A DNA stretch of 64,000 nt, from assembly GCA_013400155.1 (NCBI GenBank), contig VXBM01000553.1:124001-188000 (forward strand), in the 5' to 3' direction. This stretch comes from Helopsaltes ochotensis. Lineage: Eukaryota; Chordata; Aves; Passeriformes; Locustellidae. The translations under genes and the position numbers were made by a program. Positions 48,401 to 61,749 of this stretch are shown piece after piece (position 1 is the first letter of the stretch; the number at the start of each line of letters is the position of its first letter). Under the pieces are notes generated by a model. That model had not been told where the DNA came from, searched no databases, and was given only the letters and a program-made list of their open reading frames with translations.

Positions 48401-51400
48401 AGGTTTGTAATATGATATTAATGCTATTTATTCACAGCAAGTAGCATCTGGCCCAGGGGATTGAAAGTTCCCATGTATGACTTCAGAGATAGGGAGGCAA
48501 GGATTTTTACTGCAAAATTCAAATGTCAGTATAAGCTTCCAGCAAGGCTCTAAATGTAGATTTTCTCTAAAGTTTTACAGCTCTCCACAACTATTTTCTT
48601 CTCTCCAGATACTGGCAAAACTTGTGTCCCTGTTTAGTAGATTTTCTAGAACAATTAAGGTCTTGTAATTAAACTCACTGGGCCATGATTCCCATGTCCC
48701 CTTCTTCTTTCCTGCAAGAATATTCATCCTTTTGAAACCTCACCTGTCCTCAATGAGTTCTCCAAATTAACTGAAAATGGATCCAATTAACCAGTTCACT
48801 GAGCACACCATGTTAAATTCATCTGTCTGCTGATTTGAATATGCTCAGATATTCCAGAAATTCTTTAACAAGCATTTTCCTGATCTGTGACTTTCCCTTT
48901 TATCCTGTCAGCTTTATCAAAGCTCCTGCTGTGTTCATTACTAAGGTGAACATTGAGGCAAAAATAACAGTTAAGCACTGCAACCTTCAGAAGCTTCTCC
49001 CAAAGGACGAGCTGGACATGCACTTTCATCAGCATCAGCACTAAAATTAGCATATTGCTCACACAAAATGCATGCATTCATTCTGCTCTATCCTCCACAA
49101 ACAGTGGATGAGGAATAAACACAACTGTGCTGTACTACCCAACAGCTTTGGTTTAGTTGAAATACCAGTTTCAAAGCCTGGTTTGCCACTCTAGTGACCC
49201 TTCAATGAAATAGGAAGTACCTCATAAGGCTGCCACTGGTTAGCTTGGCTAACACAGGCCTGTTGATTGTATGAAGTCCTCAGATGGTTTCCTGGAGCTA
49301 TTAATGTGATTAACTCTGGTCCAGTGCTTAAATATAGCTGAGATCTGTATCTTTTTCAGTTTCCTTTTTATGTACTATTTCCCAGTTTATACCTTTTCTT
49401 AGTCCAAAGGACTGATGACTATGATTACGCTTAAATGTAAAACATACCATCAATTTACCAAAATACTTCACTCTTGTGATCTTATCAGCATTTTCTCACT
49501 TAAGAATGTCTTACAAACTTATTTCAAAGATAAATACATCAGAATACAAGCACAGCCATAATCTCAGTAAAGCATTGTAGATCAAAAGAATAGCACTATC
49601 CTGTCAGAAAAGCAATCTCATCAAAATTCTGTCAAAACATTTTGATAAAGGAGAAAAAAGTACATGGAGTATATCAAAGTGTGAGTACATTTGTATTTCA
49701 AATGACAGCACATGTCCTCAACAGTATAAGCAGGAGTACTGCAATAAGCAATATGTCTGTTATGTTCACAAAAAACCTACTCCTACCACTTACTGAAAGC
49801 TGGTCATCACAGAAACCAAGAACCCTGTGGCTGAAATTACTTCTCCTTTAAGGGGAAAGTTCTGCCAGTAGCTTCTTGAAAATTCAAATACATTGACAGT
49901 CATGTAATCACAAACTAGATAGTCCAAAACTGATGGTTATTAAGTGAACAACATACTGCTGCAGTAAATGGAGGAATGATCAAATGTCATAAGCACCAGC
50001 AACGTATTGCAGTCATACAACTTTTACTCTGAAAAGCTTAATCCTTGCAGACAAGTGAACAGAAATAGAAATACTAATGAAAAAAAGTCAGCATGAAATA
50101 ATGACAAACTTTTGGCTTGAGTAGTTGTAGAAAGGTCTGGGTAACTATATTAATTCTATTTCTCTAACTTTTTTCCCCCTCTCAGAATACCTACATTGCA
50201 CTACCATCTTTTTTCCTCTATTTTTTGGTAGTTGCGGCTACAAGGAAAGCAACAGCTAAAGACTACTAAACTAACCAAAAGTAAACTCTCATATTTTAAA
50301 TAGAAACTGAGAAGACAATATTTCCCCACATTGTTCCTCTAGAGCACATGCTTCAGCACAAACTACTGGTTTTGTAGCTGTCCACCACATAGCGGAACAG
50401 ATGCATCTACTCAGTTTGCATTTCAGTGCTACAATGTTCAGATTGGTCTCCTTGGAGAAAATCCTAGCAATAGGAACCCCCTACCAACTGCAGCAGAGAA
50501 GAGTTTATTTCTTGCTATGCAGAAGTGTCAACTTCCCTATGATTCCAGATTCCATTCACATGCAACATATAGTTCCAGCTTTGTAATTTATTAACAACTA
50601 AAGACTCGAATTCCCATTTCTTCAACCAACAGCCAAGTTACAGAACACAGTTACATTTCATTAATATGGCATAATATTTAACAATAAAATTTTTTTGCAT
50701 CAATATTTATTCTTACTCTGTATGTGTGTGCTTATATCATTTCTAGCACAAGATTATATTAAACTTGGAGGGGCAGAGGGAGGAAGAAGCTATGTAATGG
50801 TGTTCAATGAAAAATTAAAAATATTAAATGAATTCTCTACTTTATATGCATATTTAGAAACTGTTTTAAACACTAGTTAGATTGTCATTACTCTTAATGG
50901 CCCTTGCTTATGCTTATTATTTCCTGCATATTAGCCCTCACAGTTTGTCATTATCAATACACCATTTTACTATATTAATAAGGGACGTGAAATTCCCCTT
51001 CCTCATAACACAGAGCTCTGTTTTCCCCTTCGTGTATTAGTTAACTAAACAGTCTGTTAACCAGCTGCTAATCTCCTGTGACAGCGTGGCACTCTCCCAC
51101 GAGCTAGATAGGTGTGCATACAGTATGACTAATTACACCACAGAGCTAATGTGATGGAGGGAGAGTAAACAGACTTCAGAGGCTCAGCACCCTCTGAAGC
51201 TGGTGTGCTGCGATTCCTAGAGCCCTGCTGCACAAAACGCTAAGTACACGGGGCATCAGGCAGACATCAGGCAATCCCTTCGGCCACACGGCCACTTGTA
51301 TGAATTTATGATTGGGAAAAATATGATTGCTGCAGTCAGAGCCACAGCAGTCACGCACAGAAATCGCAGAAAGCTACAGTGCCTTGTGTATTGTCAGAGA

Positions 51401-54245
51401 CCGTCTTTCTAAAGCTCTCTGGATAGTTTTCCCAGGTCAAGAGTTTCATTACAAAGGACAACTGCGCCAACCCTAACTGGCACTGCCTCTGAATGAGCAT
51501 AGATAAATGCTCTCAGGGAAAGGGTGAGTTGCTTATCTCCCATTATTCATGGGTGCTTTACCAGCTGGCAGCAATGGATTAACATGTACTCACTGCAAAC
51601 ACTGATCTTTAGGATTCATTGAGGTGAAAACAAAGGAATCAGCCATGGATTTCTGACTCCCTGCATCTAAAAGTTAAATATATTTAATAGCAGCTGTGCT
51701 AACATGCTGAGAGCAGCCACAGCTTCCCTCATTGCACTTGATCAGTCCTTCAGATGCAATAACTAAAAGGTTTAATTCTTAAGAACAAAGGCTAACAAAG
51801 GGCTTTAGGTTGTGGCTTAGTTCATCTGTTTAACAGATAAAGGTTAAAGCACAAGGGAGAAGTGTAACAAGAAGATCTCTGTATTTTCTACTAAAAACTA
51901 TTGTTAAAAATGACAGCCACTCTCTACCAAGCCAGACACAGGCCCTGAAACACTGGAAGAACTACATTTGTTCTTAAACTCTGCTTTGGGCTCAATAGAA
52001 AGAAAGAAAAAATCCATCACACACAGCTATACATGCCATTACAGACCATCAACATTCAAACCCCCACAGGCAGATTCAGACTCAACACAGTTCAGACCCA
52101 TCCAGGGTGGGAACTCTAATTACTGGGGGAAAAAAAAAAACACCTAACCAAAAAAGACACAGATTCGATAAGGCAGATTTTTTTGCACCACTTGACAGAA
52201 AAACACTTAAAACAAAAGAAGTAATCCTTACATGCTATATAAATTAGCCTGTTTTCAAGAAAGAATACAGTAAGCTTTATTCTTCAATTATGCTCTTTGA
52301 CAAGGTCAATCTCCAAGGAAATTTAAACAAGGATCTGTGGTAGAAAAGCATCATACTGTAGGGGTAGTAAATTAATTAGGAATTTCATTGCTAAATTGCT
52401 AATTGACACAGCATAAGAATGGGAATTGCAATATACTTCTATAACCATACAGCAGTCTTGCAAAACAACCATAGAATGTTTTTAATTACTAGTTAATTAA
52501 GAACAAAGTCTAAAAACTTCACAAGAAGCTGCTACTTTTGTTAGTCACATATGAGTAGCCTGACCATTAACACATAGAAAATGGAACTATGCCAAAAATT
52601 TCAGTATAAAAAAAGGTAATGTCACACACTCACAAAATTATAAGTAGACCCCAAAATAACAACTACATTAGCTTCATATTCCTGAGACTCTTCAACCTGC
52701 ACAATTTGGGATATTTTTCATGGTGCAATAACACAGAAGGACTTAGAGGTTAAGTCTTTAAGTTTTCACAATGAGAACTACTGCTGATGAAGGAAGTCTC
52801 AGACCTGGTCTTCACCATGAGTTTTTGGCATTGCCCTCATGGGACAAGACTCAAGGGCTTGCAGTTACATTAGAGCATGCAAGTATGATCAAATTTGCAT
52901 CCCCAGGGGCCATTTCACTGGCTTCTTTTTTGACACTTTTTAAAAGCTGACCAGGCATATGGCTGCCAAGTGCCATTAACCCTGCTGAGCTTCATCAGGA
53001 GTCACAAAAACACTGTGAGCACTTACCCAGCATAACCCCAGGCGTCGCTCCTGCAGTTGGCTGGAGTTCTGCCATGAGCTGCAGTGACGGCAGAGTCCTC
53101 TCCCCACTTCACATCCTCTCAGCAGAATTCCTGTTCCACAGGTAAAATGCAGACTTTCATGCTCAGTAGCCTTCATCCCCATCTCAGGCTCTCCAGAGGT
53201 AGCCCAGCAAGGCCAAAGCCTTCAGCTCTCTGAAGTCCACGGATCTGGTGAGGAACAGAATCTCATAGCACCCACTCAGGCTCCAGCACTGGCAAAGGTC
53301 ATTTCAATCCTTTTTCAAAGGCAACCTTGTTTAAGATGAACAAAGGGAAACGAGGAGCAGCAGGACACTGGTTATCACTCACTGAGCAGTGCACACGCAC
53401 CTGTTTTATTTAATGCTCAACTGGGCTCAGCTGATACAAACACCTGGAGAAGTCAGAGTGATTTGCTTGCCACTGAGCCCCTTTGCTAACTGCACTTCAA
53501 CATAAATGCAATAAAACAAGCCAATGAATACACAAGATTCATAAAATGATACATGGATCACCTATTTTGTCCTCGTTTACTATATATTATCATCGTCATC
53601 GGTGGAAAAAATAAACATTGAGTCTCAACCGTAAGTGCATGGAAGACTGAAGAGACTGAAGCACAACAGAGAGTACTGAGAAGCAGAGGGAATGAAAACA
53701 TTTGCATTTCATCTTATGTCAAAGAATTTGTTAACAAAATAGAATATGAAGATCAGTATTTCACAGTTCATAAGAGTCCCCTTAGCAGAATCTTCATAAA
53801 TAATAGCATTAACATAATTGCAGATTATTGACAAGAAGAAACGAAGGACTGATCTGGCATGGATAAGGAAGTGCTTCTAATCTTCACAGGCTGTAATTCC
53901 ATCAGGCCACACTGCCTAAAATACTAATTGGAACATATGATATGAAGGACAAAAGAAATTTTCTGCTCCCCTCTACTGCCCATGCAAAATTACTTCTTAC
54001 ATCATATTCTCTGTGGTTTTAAATTAGTCTGGCAATAGGACCCAGAGCTTCACAGCCCTCACTGATAAAAAGAAAAATAAAGGAAGCGGACTTAAATTTG
54101 CCTTCGCTCAATTTCATCTCCTAGTATCAGCCTTTCCATATCAAGAAGACAGAGTCAAGACTCCTTCAAGAGATGTATTGCAGGAGGATGGCAGGCAAAG
54201 GACATACAGTCAAAGAAAAAAGGGCCAAAGGACAGCTAAAGCTGT
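45477..54245. other. Non-coding DNA, no gene recognised
   Basis: No exon, RNA gene or recognised transposon. Two sub-stretches stand out: 50880-51175, with enhancer-like composition, and 52970-53300, which is markedly more GC-rich than its surroundings and holds good splice-donor-like sites on both strands (both under findings). A T-run/A-run and short palindromes such as TTAATTACTAGTTAATTAA (52482-52500) are present. All open frames are short and featureless. Confidence 0.6.
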
Positions 54246-54370
54246 GCAGTCTGCATCCTTGGAGACAACCTAGACCCTACTGAACACCCTGGTCTGACTC
54301 TGCCTTGAGTGGGGTGAATGGGTCTGGAGACCTTCCGCAGGTTCCTCCCAGCCTAAATTATTATACGGTC
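54246..54370 (+). mobile_element. CR1 LINE fragment, 3' terminus
   Basis: Matches the last part of avian CR1. GCAGTCTGCATCCTTGGAGA (54246-54265) precedes ACACCCTGGTCTGACTCTGC (54284-54303). CTTGAGTGGGG and then GGAGACCTTCCGCAGGTTCC follow, and it ends TCCCAGCCTAAATTATTATA at 54346-54365. The expected terminal CTATGATTCT is degraded to TATACGGTCT. It is short, with no open frame. Confidence 0.85.
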
Positions 54371-57300
54371 TCATTAAATCTTGTTACATTTATGGACAGT
54401 CTAAAATAATTGTCTACTTTCTTGTGTCATGCATTTGTTAAATATTCTTTAGGCTGTGGCAGTGACAGGGAGAGAGATCTGCATAGCTTTGCAAAATTCA
54501 GATGGCAGAACACATCTGAATGACCCATTCCATTTGTTCACTAGCTTGGTTTCCAGCTTCCCTACAGAAAGCTTTGCAGCAAGGCTGGCTGTTCATTCTG
54601 GTAGTCTTCTGTGGCTGAAATGAGTCCTTGTCAGGAATGAATAAGACATGTTCAGTTTTCCCAACCCACAGCATATTTTAAGCTTGAGCCCCTAAAGGCA
54701 CTTCAGATTCTTAATGTCCGTTCTCTTTTTGTCCACAAAGAATATATGTAAGCCTGCAAAGCTCTAACTTGCTCCAGATATTTTATATTAGAAAGCTCAG
54801 ACCCCTTAAGATCATATCCAGCATGCACTGATTTCATTTGGCATCTTAGGATTTTGGAACCTGATCCATAAATAGCTAGAGTTTTCAGTAGTGATATTTG
54901 CCATACATTTTGGGCTAGAGGACACACTTAGCATAATATATTCAGGTAGAAATGTGAAGGGGAACAGACAGAAGGGTAAGAAACCCAGGCAATAAGAACT
55001 ATGCATAACTGCAGATAGACAGGGGAGGTATAATTCATATGCAAAATGTAACATTACAGCAACTTAATTTGGCTTTGAGTTTATAAGGCAATAAACAAGC
55101 CCTAAAAAACTCTTCTGAGAAGCATCACCACTCCCTTGGGCTGAGGTCCTGCCATTTATTTGCCAGAGGACTTTATTGTGTCATAAAGCAAAATCCTAGT
55201 GAAGCACAAGCAAAGTATTTCTTGCTCTGTAAAACTGTAATATCACACACAGTTATTTACTGCATGGTAGCCCCATTAATTTTGGTCTCCCCCCAGTGTT
55301 AGATGTTGGCATTTGAGGAAAAGATCATTACTGGCCCAATTAAAGAGAAACTGCCTCTTTTTCTTTACAAAAAAGAATTGTCTATTAGGAGCTCCTGACT
55401 GCTACACAATTTTAACATTCTGGCCACCCCATTTAGGTGCTTCCTGAGTGGGGAACAGAGATGAAAACATTACCAGTTTTCAAACATTAATATTGTTAGA
55501 AAAACGCACATTTAATACAATAGAATAATTTAATAGCATGATCAAGTTAAGGAGCTGAAGTGCTCTGTCTGGGTAGAGAAACCATTTATTAAGTCAAAAT
55601 CAGAGACTCAAGCAAAGATATTAAGTTATGAAAATTACATAATTATAACAAAATTTAGTTGACTGACTCTAGGGCAGGACATGCTTGGCACACAAGTTTG
55701 TATATGGATTTGGGGTTTTTTCCAAGAGCACCATTGGGTTCATATTTGTATTAGTTTGTTAGTACTGGTGTATAAATAAATGCTTTTTTATCTTCTAGAA
55801 CTGACAACATGGGATCCATCAGCATAGGCAGATAAGAGGACTGTCTTTTAGCTTTAATAATGAAAATTTTCATTAGTAAGGAATCGTGATTTTAGTTCCA
55901 TCTTCCTCTCATTCTGTGCTTGTGTGTATGCACACCTTAGGGAGAGGAACAGATAATTGTTCTATCAACATGCAGCACATGTTTTCATTTCAAGAAAGTC
56001 TCAGATTTTGGAAGTTGTACTATGGAAAGAAACTACAGGAATCGATGTGAAATTAAAGCAGAAACACAGGAAATAAGGGAAATCTGAAGAAGGAATGACT
56101 GAAAGAACACAGATGATAAAGAGCGTATCAAAGAAACAAACACCATCACTAGGGAAGCCTGTGATCCAGGCAACAGCCTTGCTGGAGCCAGTCTGGTTTC
56201 CCATATGTGCAGAATCCAAGACATTTCTGTTCCAAAATAATTCAACTGAAGCAGACCACTGGACCTTTGTTCCCATAACAACAAGCAATTCACTTCTCTA
56301 AATTCTATGAGTTTGGTGCTGTGATAAGAAATATCCTATTCTTTCATTAAAACACTGGGTGAAGCACAGTAAGATACTAAAAAACATCTGATCAATTTAC
56401 TGTACTTCAGAAATAGTCACTTTCATTTTTCTTTGAGAAATAAAGAGAGCTTCTGTCTTGATTTTGATCAGTGAATTCACCTTGGCGCTGTTATAAATTT
56501 CCGCAAACAAATCTATGTAATATGGACTATATAAGTTCATTCTTACCAATAGTCTCTGGCCAAAAGATACTAACAAATAAAGGAAAAAAGGGCAAGGTTG
56601 TTACCTCCATTTCACAGACAGAAACCCTCTCCTGAGAGACGAGTTTCCAGTTTTCAGTTGTGAGGCCTGAGTTTTTATCCCCCCTGAAAGGTTTGCATTT
56701 TACTTGAGTCTTTCAGCTTCCATAGCCATCCTAAATACAGAATATGAATTTTGAAGGTCCATTTTCACATCTGGTCCTAACTCTATATTTTTTTCCCTTG
56801 CAGTATCCCTATGCACTATCCCTTGTAGTGGTCTCTTAATAATTTATTTCTTTAGCTCATATCCTATCAACAAAGCCTCTGGCATGCTAACTGAGAAACT
56901 GTACACCTTTTTTCAATAGGTACATAAATAACTCTTTCATGTGCGGCCATAGCAAAAAGTACATACCCTGCACTTTATGAGCACAGAACAACTGTAAAAT
57001 AAAATGGATAAATTTTTTGCCTCATTGATGTCAATATGGCCAGGATTTGATCTAAGTTCTCAAATTTTCACAGGAGAATATTTGCACGTGAAGGCTTCCA
57101 GGCTGTGGTCCCTAACTCACAGAACCAGGTCTGTGGAGAGGACATGAAGGGGACATTCTTTTTATTTTTGCACTATAAACTGCTTGAAATTCGTACACTT
57201 TCCTTTTGTCTTCTTCTTCCAGAAAAAGAGTGAATGACCGGAATGTCTATACAATGCCATCTACCTTCCTGGGTGGCCAATTCCAGCAATGGTCTTAAGA

Positions 57301-59179
57301 AGCAACTTGTCTCAGGAAAGTACAGACTCTATGAAATGAGATCTTAGCTCTGCAAGTTTTGATAAGAAATAGATCTGCATCTATGTTTTTGTATTTTTTC
57401 CCCAAAACCTCTCAAAATTATCAGAATAACCCTTACTTGTGTCAGCAATATGCAATTTAAGGAGTCAGGGTGTTCTGTGTTTTTGCACTTTGGTATTCAG
57501 GACTAGAGGGGAAAGGAGAGAAAGCAACAGATTTTAAAAGAAAATAATTCTAGATTTTAGCAAGGCCTAAAAAATGTAAGTGAAAATAACTTTTATCTGC
57601 AAACATGGATTTTAAAATAACACTTCATTATAGTAAGTCAAAACAGTTTGATTAGTTATAATGGCTTGAGTATTTATAATATATAAAGTAAATGGGGCCA
57701 GATCAGATTCCTCCCTCTCCTTTCCTTCCCTTTTTCCTCCCAGCTAATTTTCTTATAAATGTGAGCAAAGCAGTGGGCAAATAAACCTTCCTGTATCAGG
57801 CTGAGGAGAGTATTAAGAAATTTTAATCTCAGGAAGAGGAAATGCAGAGTAACCTGCTTCTTGGGGTGGCAAGCATAGAATGATTCACACAGAAGAGGAT
57901 TAAGTTCTCACCTGAAACACAACACTCAAAAGGACCTCCAGAGTTTCTGAGTCTTGTTTCCTGTCGTTGTATGTCTTCTACTACTAAATTTATTAAGATT
58001 CATCACAAAATGTTTTCCATTTTTGCTCTACCACACTTCAAAGGTTTGAAATCATTCTCTCCTCCTTCTAGCACCAACAGGGTCTTCGAGGTTGAATCAG
58101 GGGGGAGAGAACTGTAATGTCTGCTAACATAATAATGAATTGTTACCACACCACCTCACAGCTTGCATTTACTGGGCAAGCCAAGATTTTGCAGCCCCTG
58201 TTTATAAAGGTGTACTCCACTCCTCCATCCCTTTGAAAATCTTAAAGTTGAATATGGGTGGCCAACTCCCCAGGAATGGGAAAACATCACTGCCTGAAAT
58301 CTATTGGAAATCTGCTGCCTATTGCAGCTACCTCATGAGCTGAGTATATTAGAAATGGGTCCTGGCCTCCCTATTAAGATCAGACTGTCTCAGAAAACAA
58401 AAAGATAAATGAGAAGACAGAAAATCCAGCCTTGAATGTTAATTCTGTAAAGCAGCTGAATACATAACAGGCTCACAATACTTGACAGTATCTTTTAATG
58501 TTTGCATATGAAAGATTCAAATGATGCTTCCCAATGTCACTGCACTTGTACTAAGAGTTGGTCATAGAAATCTTCAGCAAAACAAATGCATTTCCTAGTG
58601 TCCAGGCAGATAGACACTGCACTAGATTATGTACAATAAACCAAATTCAACATCACAGTTTTAAGCAACAAGGAAGAAAAAGGTCACTCAGAATTTTGAT
58701 AATGGTGCATAGATAAGTAGGACACACTACAAGAGCAAAGCAGGTTTTCATTACTAAAATCTCTTGCAAGATTGATTTGTGCAGGCATGGCAGTAGAAGT
58801 ACATATTAAGGCTAATGAGCAGAGGTTGCATCTTCTTTAGACAACTAATACAGTGGAAATTAATAAACCATCAGGCACCCTTTTTTGGGTCTGAAAACAC
58901 AATTTACTAAGTAAACAAAAGCCTTATAAAGTTTTTAAGTGGAAAAAAATACGTAAAGACAATCAGGCCTACCAGTCTTGGTAGCACCTCTTCAAAAAGT
59001 GCAAGTAGCATCAGAAAGTAAATTCCAAACCAGCCTGTCTTTGCTATGCAATCTTCTGTCAGCGTTTTCCTCAACAGATCCATGATGACCATGGAATTCA
59101 AAAAGAAATGTAGGTACCTGCCAGGTAGCCAAATTTATTTTGTTACTGGGACAAGGGAAAAAACAATAGAAAAAAAACA
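54371..59179. other. AT-rich non-coding DNA, no gene recognised
   Basis: No exon or transposon could be recognised. Open frames such as 56288-56001 and 59101-58907, both on the minus strand, show no known domain. The latter reads hydrophobic but has no recognisable homolog or splice frame. Confidence 0.6.
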
Positions 59180-59398
59180 TCCTTAGATTTGGACTAGATA
59201 TAAGGAAGAATGATAGTGGTGTCACAATGATGGTGATGAAACACTTGAACAAGTTGCCCAGACAAGTCGTGGATGCTTCATCCTTTCAAGGGTTGGATGG
59301 GACTCTGAGCCACCTCATCTACTTGAACGTATCTCTGCTCACTGCAAGGGGAGTTGGAATATCTGACTTCCAACCCAAAATATTCCATGATTCTATGA
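59180..59398 (+). mobile_element. CR1 LINE fragment with intact 3' terminus
   Basis: Begins at TTAGATTTGGACTAGATATA, corresponding to the 'TTTAGATTRGATATAAGGAA' block of CR1. It continues through GAACAAGTTGCCCAGACAAG and TCGTGGATGCTTCATCCTTT. It ends in TCTGACTTCCAACCCAAAAT-ATTCCATGATTCTATGAAC, the canonical octamer tail. The sequence is diverged and the RT frame is broken. The open frames over it on the two strands (59227-59466 and 59561-59319) are not genes. Confidence 0.92.
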
Positions 59399-61239
59399 AC
59401 TTCTCTCTTTTTTTCATCTCAACACCGGTAGAGAAAGGTTCTGGGCTTGGTTTCAATTGTACCTGACACTGCAGAAGGCAAAGTACATCATCTTTTGTCA
59501 CACTATGGCATGAGCTCTGCAGCAGGAAGTGGGAGAAGGGATCTTGCAGGAGACAGTTCATATCTTAGGTTACCTGAACCATGCTGCACTGCTTTCAATT
59601 CCTGGCAGGCTTTTCCCACCACTGGAAGACAAATTTTACCACCTCTAGCTAAGGATTCAACTTCAAGTGATAGATTATATTTCTGCCATATTTAAACCTA
59701 TATGTAAACTTTGCCTGTACATTTCTCTTTTCCTTACCTGAACATTGTATGCCTTGACAAACTGCACTTTCTTAAAGAAAAGTACAACACGTTAAATCCT
59801 AACTTCATAGCTCTATTACAGACACATTTAGTGAGATCAAGTTTCCTATATTCTTGTTCATTCCTCTCTATATTCAGAACAATCATTATCATTTGAACAA
59901 TGTCCATAGACACACTTTTTCACCTTTCATTGTATTGAAATTTGGGACCTGATTGTGACACCTGAGATCTATTCAGCCATTTGGTATTATTTTAACCCGA
60001 ATAAACATCTACCTTAATAGTGCTGGCATCAAAAGCATATTCATCCCGTCATTCTCCACACAGACATGATACAAGCATGTCACAAACTACCCTGTGAGAA
60101 AAGAAAACAAAGCAGAATAAAACATGGCTGAATTGATGGATGGATTTTGGATCAGAGTGTGTATCAGTGATAAGAATGATGATTTTACTGCTGTATAAAT
60201 ATTGTAATATGCACAATCAATTAACAATTTCCAATATTTTCTCAGAGAGCTGATAAAAATTATTAAGCTTCAGGCTCATTTCAGCAATGTTTAAATGAAG
60301 GTGGAAAACCTACAGCATGAATCAATCTACTGGCATAGTCACCTAGGATTTAGGAATATAACTCAAGTAATTTTTTTCTTATCTTATAGAGAGCACTGTA
60401 GAAGGTATTTCAATTTATTGTGGATAACAATCTATCAAAATAAACCTGCTCAGTACATACCCTGAATACAAATGAGGCAGCAAGAAAATATAAATGAAAC
60501 ATGAATTTTTAATTAACTCTGTGATGGTGCACAGATACTGAAGCTCTCAGTCTGTAAACAAAGATCTTCTTTTTTACTCAATTTATGTGCTTCTATAACA
60601 TAAAATATCTGACCTATTAAAACGCACCATAGGATATTTGCAGATTAGGAATGCACAGAGATTAAACTCTTCTGGTACAGTGTAGAGCAACAAATTCCTG
60701 CATCAATAACAGCAGTTCGAACCAGGTATTGCATCCCTGTCCCTCAAGTCACCGATCAAGGTACAACTCCAGCTGCCTCTCTACCACATCAGGTTTAAAT
60801 ATCCCACTCTGAACCTAATATCCTGCCATGAAGTATCTTGGTTTGTGGTTAGTGTTTTACTTTCAGATCCACAATTTATCTGCTAAAGTGAGACCATCAG
60901 CTCGCATAACCTAGTGGCAGAGACAGCATTTCCATCTAGCATCATTTCCATCAGTTTTCACATGCAAAAGAAGGCTGAAGCCTATGACCAGAGATCAAGG
61001 AAATCAAGAATTTCTCAGTGTCTGTGCCCTGATGAAAGATTTCAAGAAGTCAACCAAAAGAATTCATAAAAGCAGAACAGCGAGACAGGGGCTTAAGTTG
61101 CAAGCAGAAGGCACAAAAAAGGCTGCCAGAAAGTTCAGAGTAACTCCCTGCAGAGGAGGAGTTATAGGTACCACCCTATGGAGCCTTAGAACTACTGATA
61201 CAGCCATCATGAATGCACTGCCTTTGTTCTTTATTTCCA
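59399..61239. other. Non-coding DNA, no gene recognised
   Basis: Unique AT-rich DNA. The start of a 164-codon plus-strand open frame (60984) lies here and runs into the GC-rich island that follows. No domain is recognisable in it. No RNA gene is seen. Confidence 0.6.
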
Positions 61240-61655
61240 AACAGAAACACCTTGGGAAGGGCCCTGAGATCATTCCCCTTCTGGAGGCTTGGCTGCCTGT
61301 GTTCAGGGCCAGCCTGGAGGCAGGACTGCCCCTTCCTCCTGCTGCCTCTGGAGGGGCTCCAGAGAGTGCTGCAGGAAGATCTCATTCCCTCAGGAGCTGG
61401 TTTCATTGTGCCTGCCATGGGCACCATGGGGCCAGACAGGGACCCCCACCTGCGGGCTCACATCCGTGCTTGGCCTGAGCCCAGCAGCACGGCCAGGCAG
61501 GTGCCCAGAGTCCCTGACTGCCCTGCTCCTGGCTGGGACCATGGGAGAATGACAACTTGGCTGCCCAGCCTGGCCCTGACAGAGCCCCCGGAGCATCTGG
61601 TCCCCCAGCACCCAAGCCAGGGAGTCACCAAGCCTGCAGCATCCTGACACTGAGT
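61240..61655. other. GC-rich, CpG-poor island of unknown origin
   Basis: An abrupt block of C/G-rich sequence in AT-rich surroundings, with CCTGG, GGCCAGCCTGG and CAGCCTGGCCCTGAC-type text and only a handful of CpG. It keeps several overlapping open frames on both strands (60984-61478 and 61213-61647 plus; 61695-61390 and 61615-61403 minus). That is expected from GC-richness and does not indicate a gene. No domain is recognised in any frame. Candidates are an unrecognised repeat or LTR piece, a non-coding exon, or a fixed GC-biased segment. Confidence 0.6.
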
Positions 61656-61749
61656 ATTTTGCAAAGATTGGCAGAGAAACCTGTTCAGAAAACACCAGGT
61701 ATTTGGCCTCTCCCTCTGTACATTAGCAACAGTAATCCCCTGAACAATG

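Noticed and set aside
58907..59101. Minus-strand hydrophobic open frame as a membrane-protein exon
   Set aside because: Only 64 codons. Hydrophobicity follows from T-rich codons, an overlapping frame is also open, and no homolog is recognised.
60714..60724. GGTTCGAACTG on the minus strand as a tRNA B box
   Set aside because: No matching A box, acceptor stem or cloverleaf can be drawn around it.
60984..61478. Plus-strand 164-codon open frame as a gene
   Set aside because: Its second half is just the GC-rich island, where stops are rare in all frames. Frames on the opposite strand are equally open, and no motif is recognisable.
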